Shown here in pieces: positions 7,064-15,959 of a DNA stretch of 28,512 bases; the stretch's first letter is position 1; each line of letters opens with the position of its first letter. The notes under the pieces are model-generated. The model was not told the origin of the DNA and made no database searches. It saw only the letters and a list, made by a program, of their open reading frames with translations. Location: NCBI GenBank assembly GCA_001838165.1, contig KV835903.1, positions 1 to 28,512 on the forward strand, in the 5' to 3' direction. The translations under genes were made by a program, and so were the position numbers. The stretch comes from Actinomyces sp. HMSC035G02 (GTDB lineage Bacteria; Actinomycetota; Actinomycetes; Actinomycetales; Actinomycetaceae).

Positions 7064-8209
7064 ATGAGCGTTACCAGCAATCCCACGCCCGGCGACGAGC
7101 TGATCCCGGACACGAGCGGCCTGCCCGACCTGTCGGGGGCGGGGGCCGAGGCCTCGTCGCCCGAGGGAGCCCCCGAGCGTGACGTCATGGCCCCGTGGGG
7201 CGAGGACGGCCCTCCCGGACTTCAGTGGCGCACCGACATCCTGGGCGATGGGTACGAGTCGCGCACGATCGAGCTGCTCGACGACGCGGAGGGTCCCTGC
7301 GTCGCCACCCTCGTGCGCGCGACCCCGCCCGCAAGCGCCCGCATGACGGTCCTGTACCTGCACGGGCGCAACGACTACTTCTTCCAGACGGAGATGGCGG
7401 ATCGGCTGCGCGAGGCGGGGGCGGCGTTCTACGCGCTCGATATGCGCAAGTACGGGCGTTCCCTGCGCCCCCACCAGACGATTGGATACGCCGACGACCT
7501 GTCCGTTTACGACGAGGAGATCGGCGAGGCCATCGAGATCATCCGCGAGGAGCGTGACGACGAGCCGATCGTCCTCATGGGCCACTCGACGGGCGGCCTG
7601 ATCGCGACCCTGTGGGCGCACCGCCACCCGGGCGTCCTGGACGGCCTGATCCTGAACTCGGGCTGGCTGGAGATGCAGTCGATGGCCGCCTGGCGCGGGG
7701 CGATGGCCCCCGTCATCGGCCGGATCGCGTCGCGTAACCCGATGTGGGAGGTGCCCTCGGGCGGGACCGGCCACTACGGCCGATCGCTCGCGGGGCGTGC
7801 CTCCTCGGAGCTGCCGATCCCCGAGGGCCTGTCGGCGGAGGACCCGTCGGTCGCGGGCTGGCCGATCATCCAGGAGTGGAAGCGCCCCGAGTCCTACCCT
7901 GTCCCGGCCTCGTGGCTGGAGGCAATTATGGCCGGGCACGAAACGATCGAGAAGCGCGTCCACCTGGAGTGCCCGGTCCTGTCGATGATGTCCACATCGG
8001 CCTATTTCGAGGAAGAGTGGTGCGAGCGCGTCTTCACCTCCGACACCGTCCTGGACCCCACGGTCATCGCCCAGCGGAGCCTGGGCCTGTCGGACCTGGT
8101 GACGATCGCTCGTTTCCCCGGCAAGCATGATCTGCTCCTGTCGGATGCTCCCGTGCGCGAGGCCGTGTACGCGACGATGCGCGGCTGGCTGGACGCTTTC
8201 GTGCGCTGA
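7064..8209 (+). CDS. alpha/beta hydrolase, lysophospholipase/monoacylglycerol lipase-like
   Basis: 381 residues. After about 50 residues of variable, acidic N-terminus, the fold begins with VLYLHGRNDY (oxyanion strand) and ALDMRKYGRS. The nucleophile elbow is GHSTGG with S175, and LILNSGWLEM follows. A late KHD (residues about 360-362, in FPGKHDLL) supplies the likely catalytic His. This pattern resembles the serine-aminopeptidase S33/Hydrolase_4 group, which includes monoacylglycerol lipases; the true substrate cannot be read from sequence. No signal peptide, so probably cytoplasmic. It is transcribed from its own leaderless promoter and is probably not part of the methionine unit despite the short gap. 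Confidence 0.85.
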   Translation: MSVTSNPTPGDELIPDTSGLPDLSGAGAEASSPEGAPERDVMAPWGEDGPPGLQWRTDILGDGYESRTIELLDDAEGPCVATLVRATPPASARMTVLYLHGRNDYFFQTEMADRLREAGAAFYALDMRKYGRSLRPHQTIGYADDLSVYDEEIGEAIEIIREERDDEPIVLMGHSTGGLIATLWAHRHPGVLDGLILNSGWLEMQSMAAWRGAMAPVIGRIASRNPMWEVPSGGTGHYGRSLAGRASSELPIPEGLSAEDPSVAGWPIIQEWKRPESYPVPASWLEAIMAGHETIEKRVHLECPVLSMMSTSAYFEEEWCERVFTSDTVLDPTVIAQRSLGLSDLVTIARFPGKHDLLLSDAPVREAVYATMRGWLDAFVR

Positions 8210-8224
8210 GCGTCGGGTAGCGAG

Positions 8225-8258
8225 GAGGCCCGGGATAACGTGATCCCGGGCCTCTCTT
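8225..8258. terminator. bidirectional-type terminator between convergent genes
   Basis: GAGGCCCGGGAT (8225-8236) pairs perfectly over 12 bp with ATCCCGGGCCTC (8243-8254) around the loop AACGTG, followed by TCTT. It sits between the stop of the plus-strand hydrolase (8209) and the stop of the minus-strand gene (8286). Confidence 0.8.
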
Positions 8259-8285
8259 CGCGTGTGCGCCGTTGCGGCGGCATTG

Positions 8286-10055
8286 TCAGTGCTTGGCGGA
8301 GTGAGTTCCGCGCGGAGCCTGCGCGTACTCGCGCACGATCTCGCGGTTGATCTCGTCGAGGGCTTCCGCCAGGGTCGGGCCCAGGCGGTCGCCGATGCGC
8401 ACCTGGCCCCACGCGTCGATGTGGCCGAGGCCGCGCGCGGTAAGCAGGGTGTCGAGCGACGGGTAGGTAAGGCCCGCGCCCGAGATGGCGCCGTTCGCGG
8501 CGAGCACCAGGTCGGTGGGCAGGCCCAGCTCGCTGCGGGCCACGAGGGGCGTGTCCTGACCAAGGATCTCCGCGAGGGTGCGCAGTCCGGCCTCGTTGCG
8601 GCCGAGGACCGGCAGGCCCTCCGCGCGTGCCTGGGCGACCTCGGGGGATTCTTCGGCGCGATCCACGAACGAGGCGGTGGCCGCGTCGGTCGCGCCACCG
8701 TCGTTGAGCTCGGCGGATTCCTCGCGAGCGCGGCGCGTGGCGCGGCGGCTCATGTGGGCGGGGCGCTCCCAGCGGGGCTTCTCTTCCTCGGCGGCCGGCC
8801 GTTCCTCGATCTGCTGCTCGTCGGTGTGCTGTTCATCAGCGGGCTCGGCGGTTTCCTCGGGGCGAGGCTCGTCGGCGGAAGCATCGGCGTCATCGTGAGC
8901 GTCAACGTCGGACTCATCGGCCGCGTCGTCGGCGGGCGCATCCGCGGCCTCACGCTCCTGCGCCTCAGCGCCTTCCTGAGCGGTGTTGTCTTCGTGATCG
9001 AGGAGCTCGTCGGCCAGCTCGGCCTCAGAATCCTCAGAGTCGTCGCCGTCTGCGGAATCGTCGGCCATCTCTTCTGCCGCGTCCTGTTCATCGCCCGGCT
9101 GGGGCTCATCCTGCGAGGCATCCACGGCCTCGTCGGGCTCCGCGTGATTGTCGGCGGCGCTCAGCTCGTCGGCCAGCTCGGCGCTCTCGTCGGCCTCCGC
9201 GACGACCTCGGCGTCCTCACCACCGGCGTCCTCTTCAGCGGCGGGCTTGAAGGGGGCCGGGGGCTCCTCGTCCATCGGGTAGGTGAAGACCTCGCGCAGG
9301 TGCGGGGCAACCTTCGGCGTGGGGCGCGTCGTGGGGGTCTCGGAGTCCTCGTCGTTCGAGGCCTCGACGCTCTCCTCGGGAGGCGCGGGGATCGCGGACT
9401 CTGCGGGCGCGCGATCGTCGAGCGGAGCCGCCTGCTCGGTCGCGGCGGCCAGCTCGGGCGCTGCCGCGGCGGAGGCGAGGAGCTGCGGGGCGTGGCCGTA
9501 GAGGCGCGGGCCGACCGCGTTCACATCGAGGAAGAGGCGCCCGTTGGACATCTGGCGCAGGTTCATGAGGTGCACCTCGACGCCGGAGGTCGCCAGCACG
9601 GACAGGGCGGGGCGCACGGAGGGGTCGATGTCGCCCGCGACCATGATCAGGCGGGGGCCCGGGCCGACGGCAGGGGGCATCGAGTCGCGGAACTGCGCCC
9701 AACCGGTACGGAAGCCCTCGGGGCCGGACGGATACTCTGCGGCGAGATCCGACCAGGAGATCGAGGCGACCTCGGCCAGTCGAGACAGGGAGGTAATGAG
9801 GGTCTCGGAGTCGAGTTCTTTGAGGATTTCGACGGAGACGATCTGGCCGCTCACGTCGAGGGCTGTCAGGCGGGGCGTCTCCTCGTCATCCTGGCCGGTC
9901 ATGTCGCGCCAGGTCACGGGGAAAAGGGGACGCGAGACGATCTGCAGGACCTGCTGGCAGATAGCGTCAACGAGGTCGGGTCCCAGGTCTTGGGCGACCG
10001 GGTATCCGAATTGAGCGGGTACGAGGTGACCATCCTCGAACTCAAACAGGGCCAT
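8286..10055 (-). CDS. large acidic protein, possible DNA-associated (RAMA-like C-terminus)
   Basis: 589 residues. The frame opens with a GTG at 10070, but the ATG at 10055 is preferred: GAAGGA lies 7 nt upstream and the protein then starts MALFEFEDGH. Three parts are visible. Residues 1-190 are a conserved-looking globular domain with ALDVSGQIVSVEILK and GWAQFRDSMPP. A roughly 250-residue stretch of Glu, Asp and Ala is probably disordered. A basic patch (RRATRRAREE) leads into a C-terminal domain: GQDTPLVARSELG, DLVLAANGAIS, TYPSLDTLLTARGLGHIDAW. That layout is reminiscent of the RAMA modified-DNA-reader domain, and the D...E-I-L-K pattern of the N-terminal domain could be a nuclease-fold remnant; both are weak. 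It stands alone on the minus strand, divergent from the secretion-type locus. Function unknown. Confidence 0.8.
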   Translation of the reverse strand: MALFEFEDGHLVPAQFGYPVAQDLGPDLVDAICQQVLQIVSRPLFPVTWRDMTGQDDEETPRLTALDVSGQIVSVEILKELDSETLITSLSRLAEVASISWSDLAAEYPSGPEGFRTGWAQFRDSMPPAVGPGPRLIMVAGDIDPSVRPALSVLATSGVEVHLMNLRQMSNGRLFLDVNAVGPRLYGHAPQLLASAAAAPELAAATEQAAPLDDRAPAESAIPAPPEESVEASNDEDSETPTTRPTPKVAPHLREVFTYPMDEEPPAPFKPAAEEDAGGEDAEVVAEADESAELADELSAADNHAEPDEAVDASQDEPQPGDEQDAAEEMADDSADGDDSEDSEAELADELLDHEDNTAQEGAEAQEREAADAPADDAADESDVDAHDDADASADEPRPEETAEPADEQHTDEQQIEERPAAEEEKPRWERPAHMSRRATRRAREESAELNDGGATDAATASFVDRAEESPEVAQARAEGLPVLGRNEAGLRTLAEILGQDTPLVARSELGLPTDLVLAANGAISGAGLTYPSLDTLLTARGLGHIDAWGQVRIGDRLGPTLAEALDEINREIVREYAQAPRGTHSAKH

Positions 10056-10093
10056 CGCTCTTTCCTTCACGTGTATGGGGCGCTCGTGGCCAT

Positions 10094-10118
10094 TGTTTCA
10101 TACGTTCCAAAAGAAACA
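10094..10118. promoter_or_regulatory. inverted repeat in the divergent intergenic region
   Basis: TGTTTC (10094-10099) and GAAACA (10113-10118) form a perfect 6-bp inverted repeat with a 13-bp spacer, 39 bp upstream of the 10055 start. It could be an operator for the minus-strand gene; no regulator is identified. Confidence 0.3.
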
Positions 10119-10231
10119 CGGATGACACAGGCACATTGCGATAGATACCACGTAAGTATCGATTGGGATTACACGCGTCGACGAGCCATCTCGCCCGAAA
10201 AATCCCCCGAGCTTAAGCCTTTTCAAGCCGG

Positions 10232-10237
10232 TAGAAT
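10232..10237 (+). promoter_or_regulatory. -10 box upstream of the WXG100-like gene
   Basis: TAGAAT lies 45 bp before the ATG at 10283. No good -35 hexamer is seen (GAGCTT is at 17-bp spacing). This is the only good -10 candidate in the 10140-10282 stretch. Confidence 0.4.
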
Positions 10238-10282
10238 AGTGAGCCAGCACAACTCAATGCCAGCACGACGAACAGGACGACG

Positions 10283-10624
10283 ATGCCCGACCTCAGCATT
10301 ATCCAGGGCGACCTCGAGAACTTTTCCGCTAAACTGCGCGACCTCTCCACCAAGGTTGGCGGCTACATCGCCAGCCCCTCCGACCTGTGCAAGGTTGCCT
10401 CGGCCATGACTGGCGGCTCCTCCTACAAGCAGGCGCAGTACGCGGGCGAACACATGGAGGACGAGCTGACGGCACTGAGGACCTCGTTCGTGACCCTGGC
10501 CGACAACGTGGAGGCCGCGGCCAACCAGTTCAAGGCGACCGAGGACATCAACCAGCAGGCGATCCAGCAGGTCAGGGCGAGCATCCCCGAACCCTGCCCG
10601 CCCGTAGGCCCGAAGGGAGAATGA
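10283..10624 (+). CDS. small helical protein, WXG100/ESX-type candidate
   Basis: 113 residues, predicted all-helical, with no signal peptide and no membrane segment. Length, heptad-like spacing (SAKLRDLSTKVGGYI; ALRTSFVTLADNVEAAANQF) and a short turn-forming middle (TGGSSYKQA) resemble the ESAT-6/WXG100 superfamily, although no canonical WXG triplet is present. AGGA lies 5 nt upstream of the ATG (10274-10277). The stop is 3 bp before the next ATG, so the two genes are translationally coupled, as is common for type VII secretion substrates and their partners. It probably pairs with the helical N-terminus of the next protein. No secretion ATPase or membrane component lies in this window. Family assignment is inference. 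Confidence 0.7.
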   Translation: MPDLSIIQGDLENFSAKLRDLSTKVGGYIASPSDLCKVASAMTGGSSYKQAQYAGEHMEDELTALRTSFVTLADNVEAAANQFKATEDINQQAIQQVRASIPEPCPPVGPKGE

Positions 10625-10627
10625 GAC

Positions 10628-12349
10628 ATGGCGATCACCTGGGCAAATATTCTCGAGTGGCAGACCGGTCCGCTCGACGAGATCGCACAGACATTGTTCG
10701 AGGCGAGCCAGGGCCTGCGCGAGGCCTACGAAATGGGACAGGACGACCTGAATGCCATCCAGTCCGAGGGCGAGGCTGTCACGGCGATGCGCGCGACCAC
10801 CATCTCCAACCTCGCCTCGCTCGAGCGCGCCCTCACCAACGTTAACGGCGCCCTCATGGCCGTCGAGGGGGCACGCGACGGCGTCGGACACATCCTTGCC
10901 CAGGTTAACGACGTAGTAGCCGACGCCACCACGATGCAGTGCGAGATTAAAGCCGACGGCTCCGTCCACCCGATGGCGTCTGCACCAAAAACCGATTTGG
11001 TACTCATTGACGCATCAGCACTGGCGATAAGAGTGAAGAAAATCGTCGAATACGCCGATCAAGTCGACACGGATCTCTACCACGCCCTTGCCGACATCAA
11101 CAACGACCGTTACACGGACGGAGACGGGGCAAACAACGAGGTCGCCGGCGTTCCCGACCTCCCCCAGCCGAACTGGTCTCCCTCCCAGAACGCGGCCTGG
11201 TGGAAGTCGCTGACATACGAGCAGCAGCAATTCCTCATCGATCGACGTCCGGACGACATCCGCCACCTCGACGGACTCCCCGCGGTCGCGCGCGACAAGG
11301 CCAACCACCATGCCCTACACGGCTACCTTCACGCCGACGGCAAGTATCGCCAGGGAGCACTCAAGGACGCAGAAGAAGAGGCCATCGAGGCACAAAAAGA
11401 GTTTGACAAAGCTCCCCTCGACGGCAAGCGCCACCTAGCTAAAGAGCGCCTAGACCGTGCCACAGAAGCCCTCGAGGATCTCATCGCCATCGATACGCAG
11501 ACAGACGACATGACACGCAGGAGGAAGGGCCTTCCCCCCGCCTACCTTCTCGACTTCGACTACGACAAGAAGTACCAGCGCACGACCGCCATCGTTTCAT
11601 CAGGTAACCCGGACACCGCAACCCGCGTTTCCACGCTCGTCCCCGGCATCGGCACCAACGTGCGCGGTGACCTCGGATACTACATGGAATTCAACGAGCG
11701 ACTCAGGAAGCAGACCGCTCACGCGGGGATCGACCCGAATAGCGTCGCCACTATCTCTTACCTCGGCTACGTCGCTCCGAAGAATTCTATTCCGGACGGT
11801 GGAATTATCCAGGCAGCAGACATCGGCTATGCAAACCGTGCCGCCCCCAAGCTTGCCCAATTCGAGGAGGGCCTGCGCGCGAGCGCGAACGCCAACGGCC
11901 ACGCGTTCATCAACACGCTCCTCACCCACTCCTACGGCTCAACAACAGGTGGCAAGAGCGCAACGATTATGGCCCCCGGCACCGTCGACCGCCTCATCCT
12001 GGCCGGATCGCCCGGAGGCGGCGTCCAGTCCATCGACGAATACAGCGTCCCCAAGGAACACATCTACGTTTCAGCCGTCCCCGAGGGAGATTCCGTCGAA
12101 GGCTTAGGCGCCGTTATCGAATATGGAAAAGACCCCCGAAAACTCGAGGGGATCACCCACCTGAGCGGCGATGCCACCGACTCCGCCGAGTACACACCTT
12201 ATCCGAACCGAATATTTTCGACCGCCAACCACATGTCCTACTTCCACGAAGGGACGCGCACGTCTCAGGACTTCGCCAACATCGTAGCCGGCGGCAACCC
12301 GACAACCGACGAGGAATGGGCAGCCATCCAGAAGGAGCGCGGCAAGTGA
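10628..12349 (+). CDS. helical N-terminus plus DUF1023-like alpha/beta hydrolase, possible secreted effector
   Basis: 573 residues. Residues 1-110 are a long helical hairpin (WANILEWQTGPLDEIAQTL, LASLERALTNVNGAL) of the type used for type VII secretion. A linker with VPDLPQPNWSPSQNAAWWKSLT and QQQFLIDRRPDDIRHLDGLP follows, the signature usually seen before DUF1023 domains. The C-terminal half is an alpha/beta hydrolase: VSTLVPGIGTN (oxyanion strand), VATISYLGY, and the nucleophile S435 in THSYGSTTGG. NHMSYFHEG near the end probably carries the catalytic His. It could be a lipase or esterase effector delivered outside the cell. It overlaps the preceding small helical gene's control region and starts 3 bp after its stop. 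Codons from about 11000 on are visibly less G+C-rich than in neighbours, suggesting a transferred C-terminal module. Confidence 0.82.
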   Translation: MAITWANILEWQTGPLDEIAQTLFEASQGLREAYEMGQDDLNAIQSEGEAVTAMRATTISNLASLERALTNVNGALMAVEGARDGVGHILAQVNDVVADATTMQCEIKADGSVHPMASAPKTDLVLIDASALAIRVKKIVEYADQVDTDLYHALADINNDRYTDGDGANNEVAGVPDLPQPNWSPSQNAAWWKSLTYEQQQFLIDRRPDDIRHLDGLPAVARDKANHHALHGYLHADGKYRQGALKDAEEEAIEAQKEFDKAPLDGKRHLAKERLDRATEALEDLIAIDTQTDDMTRRRKGLPPAYLLDFDYDKKYQRTTAIVSSGNPDTATRVSTLVPGIGTNVRGDLGYYMEFNERLRKQTAHAGIDPNSVATISYLGYVAPKNSIPDGGIIQAADIGYANRAAPKLAQFEEGLRASANANGHAFINTLLTHSYGSTTGGKSATIMAPGTVDRLILAGSPGGGVQSIDEYSVPKEHIYVSAVPEGDSVEGLGAVIEYGKDPRKLEGITHLSGDATDSAEYTPYPNRIFSTANHMSYFHEGTRTSQDFANIVAGGNPTTDEEWAAIQKERGK

Positions 12350-12511
12350 CCCGCTGACACATTCTGAGCAACTATCCCCAGTTGTCCGACGACTTGGGAC
12401 CAATGTCGTGTACGATGACACATGTCGCTCGGATTCCGGATGGCGCAGCATCTTCCACCCGGTTAGACTACTGCGCGGCTGAGGATATGAGACAGAACAG
12501 GGTGGCACTCA

Positions 12512-12745
12512 ATGGGCAGAGATAAGCTGCGTATCGTTGAATATTCGGCGCCAGAACCGCAGGTTCCGGCGTCCGATGAGACGCGCCGCGAGCTGTCTCC
12601 CTACTGCCTGAACACGGAGTCGTCGCCCCGACTGTACCCAAAGTCCGAACAGATGGTCAGTCCTCACCTTCCTCCCGTGGAGCGCATGCCCGTCCCCGTG
12701 ACACCCTTCCCCAAGCTCTTCCGCGACGACCCGGAACCCGCGTAA
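12512..12745 (+). CDS. small proline-rich hypothetical protein
   Basis: 77 residues, rich in Pro, Glu and Ser (SAPEPQVPAS, VSPHLPPVERMPVPVTPFPKLF). No signal peptide, membrane segment or known domain. AGGGTGG sits about 6 nt before the ATG. It lies 162 bp after the DUF1023-like gene and directly before a strong terminator, so it is probably the last gene of that locus, or a separate short unit. The 162-bp gap contains only a weak CCCA...TGGG inverted repeat (about 12378-12399). Function unknown; it might be a disordered partner or chaperone-like factor for the effector, but nothing in the sequence shows that. Confidence 0.55.
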   Translation: MGRDKLRIVEYSAPEPQVPASDETRRELSPYCLNTESSPRLYPKSEQMVSPHLPPVERMPVPVTPFPKLFRDDPEPA

Positions 12746-12750
12746 TCGTC

Positions 12751-12788
12751 AGGGCCGCAGGCACCCGCTGCCTCGGCCCTCTCCTTTT
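12751..12788 (+). terminator. intrinsic terminator of the effector locus
   Basis: AGGGCCG, one bulged C, AGGCA (12751-12763), loop CCCGC, then TGCCT CGGCCCT (12769-12780) form a 12-bp stem, followed by CTCCTTTT. It begins 5 bp after the stop codon at 12745. This is the clearest Rho-independent terminator of the window. Confidence 0.87.
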
Positions 12789-12887
12789 GCCTACAGCGCC
12801 ACGGACCAGACGTGCGCCCCGACCGGCCACGGCCTCGCGCGACCATCCGCACACCGGATACCCGCCGCCCAACGCGCGTCCGCGTGA

Positions 12888-12893
12888 CAGACT
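12888..12893 (+). promoter_or_regulatory. weak -10 box for a leaderless dehydrogenase transcript
   Basis: CAGACT lies 6 nt before the ATG at 12900, and the junction CTGGCCCCATGAG closely matches CTGACCCCATGAG at the clear leaderless start of the 7064 gene. No Shine-Dalgarno sequence is present. The box itself matches TANNNT only at the A and the last T. Confidence 0.35.
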
Positions 12894-12899
12894 GGCCCC

Positions 12900-15800
12900 A
12901 TGAGCGAGAGCTTCCTGACGGACCTGCGCGCACTCATCGACGTCGACGCCTCGAGCGGCACGCGAGCGCGCTACTCCTCCGACGCCGGCCTCACGCGTAT
13001 CCCGCCCCTGGCCGTCGCGTTCCCGCGCACGCCCGAGCAGGCGATCGCAGCCTTCGACCTCGCCCGCGCCCACGGCGTCCCCCTCACCGCCCGAGGCGGC
13101 GGCACCTCGTGCGCGTCCAACGCGATCGGCCCCGGCCTCGTCCTCGATTTTTCGCGGCACATGAACCGCGTCATCTCCATCGACCCGGAGGCCCGCACCG
13201 CCACCGTCGAACCCGGCTGCGTCGGCTCCACCCTCCAGGCCGAGGCTGCGAAGCACGGCCTGCGCTTCGGACCCGATCCCTCCTCCCAGAACCGCGCGAC
13301 GATCGCCGGCATGGTCGCCAACAACGCGTGCGGCCCGCACGCGACCGCCTGGGGGCGCACCTCCGACAACATCGTCTCCCTTGACTGCGTGGACGGGCAG
13401 GGGCGCCGCTTCACGGCCACGACTTCGCACGACGCCGCCCTCAGCGACGTGCCGGGGCTGGCCTCCCTCATCGACTCCAACCTGGCGCCCATCCGAACCG
13501 AGCTCGGTCGCTTCAAGCGCCAGGTCTCCGGCTACTCCCTCGAACACCTCACCCCCGAGGGCGGGCGCAACCTCGCCGCCATGCTCGCAGGCACCGAGGG
13601 GACCCTCGTCCTCATCCTGTCCATCACCGTGCGCCTCGTGCCCCTGCCCGACGCGCCCGTGCTCGCCGCCCTCGGCTACCGCTCCATGATCGAGGCCGCC
13701 GACGACGTGCCCGCACTGCTCGCCCACTCCCCCCTCGCCGTGGAGGGAATGGACCGCCGCCTCGTCGACGTCGTCCGCGCCCACAAGGGCCCCGGTGCCG
13801 TCCCCGCCCTGCCCGAGGGCGAAGGCTGGCTCCTCGTCGAAGTCGGCGCTCCCGGCGAAGACGTCACCGCCTCCCTGGAGCGCGCACGCGCCCTGTGCGC
13901 CGACTCTGCCGCCATCGACACGGTCGTGTACCCGCCGGGGGCCCAGGCCTCGTCCCTGTGGAGGATCCGCGCCGACGGTGCGGGCCTGGGCGGGCGCACC
14001 CCTCCGGACGGCGCTGGCGGCGGCGACCAGCAGGCCTGGCCCGGTTTCGAGGACGCGGCCGTCCCGCCCGAAAACCTCTGCGCGTACCTGCGCGACTTCA
14101 CCGCCCTCATGGAGGAGTTCGACATCGACGGGCTCCTGTACGGACACTTCGGCGACGGCTGCGTGCACGTGCGCCTCGCCATGCCGCTCGACACCCCGGA
14201 GGGCGTCGCCCACTCGCGCGCGTTCCTCCAGTCCGCCGCCCGCATCTGCGCTGCCCACGGCGGCTCCGTCTCCGGCGAGCACGGCGACGGGCGCGCCCGC
14301 GGCGAACTCCTGCGCTTCATGTACTCCCCCGAGATGCTCGACCTGTTCGCCCGCGTCAAGCACGTCTTCGACCCGGACAACCTCCTCAACCCCGGGGTGC
14401 TCGCCGCCCCCATGGACGAGGCCGAGGCCACCTCCCGCGCCCGGGCGCGGAATGCCGGTGTTGCCGGCAATTCGGGCGGCGCGCTCGAGCTCCAGCCGGG
14501 CGTCGACCCCCTCGACTTTGGCCTGCGCCGCGTGTCTGCGCACCCCATGCCGGCGGACGGCGGCTTCGCCTTCACCCACGACGGCGGCGACTTCACGGCC
14601 GCCGTCCACCGCTGCACCGGCGTCGGCAAGTGCCGCGCGGGAGTGTCCGGCACCTTCATGTGCCCCTCCTACCTGGCCACGCGCGAGGAGAAGGACGTGA
14701 CCCGCGGGCGCGCCCGCATCCTGCAGGAGGCCGCGAACTCGCAGCTGGTCAAGGCCATCGACTCCCCCGAGGTCCTTGAGGCCCTCGACCTGTGCCTGGC
14801 CTGCAAAGCCTGCTCCGCCGACTGCCCCGCCGGCGTCGACATGGCCCGCTACCGCTCCGAAGCGCTCTTCCGCACCTACCGGGGACGCATCCGCCCCCTC
14901 AGCCACTACACGCTCGGCTGGCTGCCTCGCCTCACCCGCATCACCGCGCGCGTGCCCGGCCTGGCCGCCGTCGCAAACGCCGTCATGTCGGTGGCACCCC
15001 TGCGTTCGCTGGCCTTCCGCATCATCGGACTCGATCCTCGCCGAGGCATGCCCGCCCTCCAGTCCGGCACCTTCACCGCGTGGGCTCGCCGCCACTCCCT
15101 GCTGGCAGGTTCTGTCCCAACGCTCACGCCTGACGACGCTGTCTCTTCCGGCACTGCGAGTTCCGATGCCGCCACCGATGCCCGCGAGCGCGAGGGGGCC
15201 ACAGCCTCGTCGATGGCGGACTCCCCGATCCTGAGCGGGCCGCGCGACCCCAGCGGGCGGCCGTACGCGCTCGTGTGGGCGGACTCGTTTAGCCAGACCC
15301 TGGATGACGCGGGAGCCCGCGCGGTCGTTGACGTGCTCGAGGCGAACGGCTTCGCGCCGATCGTCGCGCCGGACGCGTGCTGCGGCCTGACGTGGATCAC
15401 GACGGGCCAGCTGAGCGGTGCGAAGAAGCACTTGGCGTCGTTGCTGGGCGTTCTTGCACCTTTCGCGGCGTCGGGGATCCCGATTGTCGGCGTCGAGCCG
15501 TCGTGCACGGCGGTCCTGCGCGACGACCTGCTGGACCTGCTGCCCGAGGACCCGCGTTCGGCGCTGGTGTCTTCCGCGACGCACACCCTCGCCGAGGTGC
15601 TGTCGGCCCTGCCCGCATCCGAGCGTCGCCTGCCGAGCCTGGAGGGCGTCGAGATTGTCGCGCAGCCGCACTGCCACCACTACTCCGTCATGGGGTGGGA
15701 CACCGACCAGGCGCTGCTGGAGTCGCTGGGTGCGCGCGTGAGGAGGCTCGAGGGCTGCTGCGGCCTGGCCGGGAATTTCGGCATGGAGGCGGGCCACTAC

Positions 15801-15959
15801 GACCTGTCGGTCGCGGTCGCGTCGCATTCTCTGCTGCCGTCCCTGTCGGCGCAGCCGGATGCCGTGTACCTGGCGGATGGCTTCTCGTGCCGCACCCAGG
15901 CCGCCCAGCTGGCCGGCCGCGGGGGCGTCCACCTGGCGACCCTGCTTGCGGGGAAGTAG
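12900..15959 (+). CDS. FAD- and 4Fe-4S-dependent D-2-hydroxyacid dehydrogenase (GlcD/YdiJ type)
   Basis: 1019 residues. The N-terminal half is a PCMH-type FAD domain: ARGGGTSCASNAIG, DPSSQNRATIAGMVANNACGP, TEGTLV. It is followed by a FAD-oxidase C-terminal domain with YGHFGDGCVHVR and HGDGRARGELL, whose histidines usually bind metal and substrate. The C-terminal half carries Fe-S motifs: CTGVGKC (C572, C578) with MCPSY (C588), then CLACKACSADCP (C632, C635, C638, C642). Two CCG-type cysteine motifs near the end (CCGLTWIT, CCGLAGNFG) are also present. Relatives oxidise D-lactate, glycolate or D-2-hydroxyglutarate and pass electrons to quinone; total length is close to E. coli YdiJ. An Ala/Ser-rich linker near residues 740-775 is not conserved-looking. 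Stand-alone gene with a probable leaderless start. Substrate not decidable from sequence. Confidence 0.9.
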   Translation: MSESFLTDLRALIDVDASSGTRARYSSDAGLTRIPPLAVAFPRTPEQAIAAFDLARAHGVPLTARGGGTSCASNAIGPGLVLDFSRHMNRVISIDPEARTATVEPGCVGSTLQAEAAKHGLRFGPDPSSQNRATIAGMVANNACGPHATAWGRTSDNIVSLDCVDGQGRRFTATTSHDAALSDVPGLASLIDSNLAPIRTELGRFKRQVSGYSLEHLTPEGGRNLAAMLAGTEGTLVLILSITVRLVPLPDAPVLAALGYRSMIEAADDVPALLAHSPLAVEGMDRRLVDVVRAHKGPGAVPALPEGEGWLLVEVGAPGEDVTASLERARALCADSAAIDTVVYPPGAQASSLWRIRADGAGLGGRTPPDGAGGGDQQAWPGFEDAAVPPENLCAYLRDFTALMEEFDIDGLLYGHFGDGCVHVRLAMPLDTPEGVAHSRAFLQSAARICAAHGGSVSGEHGDGRARGELLRFMYSPEMLDLFARVKHVFDPDNLLNPGVLAAPMDEAEATSRARARNAGVAGNSGGALELQPGVDPLDFGLRRVSAHPMPADGGFAFTHDGGDFTAAVHRCTGVGKCRAGVSGTFMCPSYLATREEKDVTRGRARILQEAANSQLVKAIDSPEVLEALDLCLACKACSADCPAGVDMARYRSEALFRTYRGRIRPLSHYTLGWLPRLTRITARVPGLAAVANAVMSVAPLRSLAFRIIGLDPRRGMPALQSGTFTAWARRHSLLAGSVPTLTPDDAVSSGTASSDAATDAREREGATASSMADSPILSGPRDPSGRPYALVWADSFSQTLDDAGARAVVDVLEANGFAPIVAPDACCGLTWITTGQLSGAKKHLASLLGVLAPFAASGIPIVGVEPSCTAVLRDDLLDLLPEDPRSALVSSATHTLAEVLSALPASERRLPSLEGVEIVAQPHCHHYSVMGWDTDQALLESLGARVRRLEGCCGLAGNFGMEAGHYDLSVAVASHSLLPSLSAQPDAVYLADGFSCRTQAAQLAGRGGVHLATLLAGK

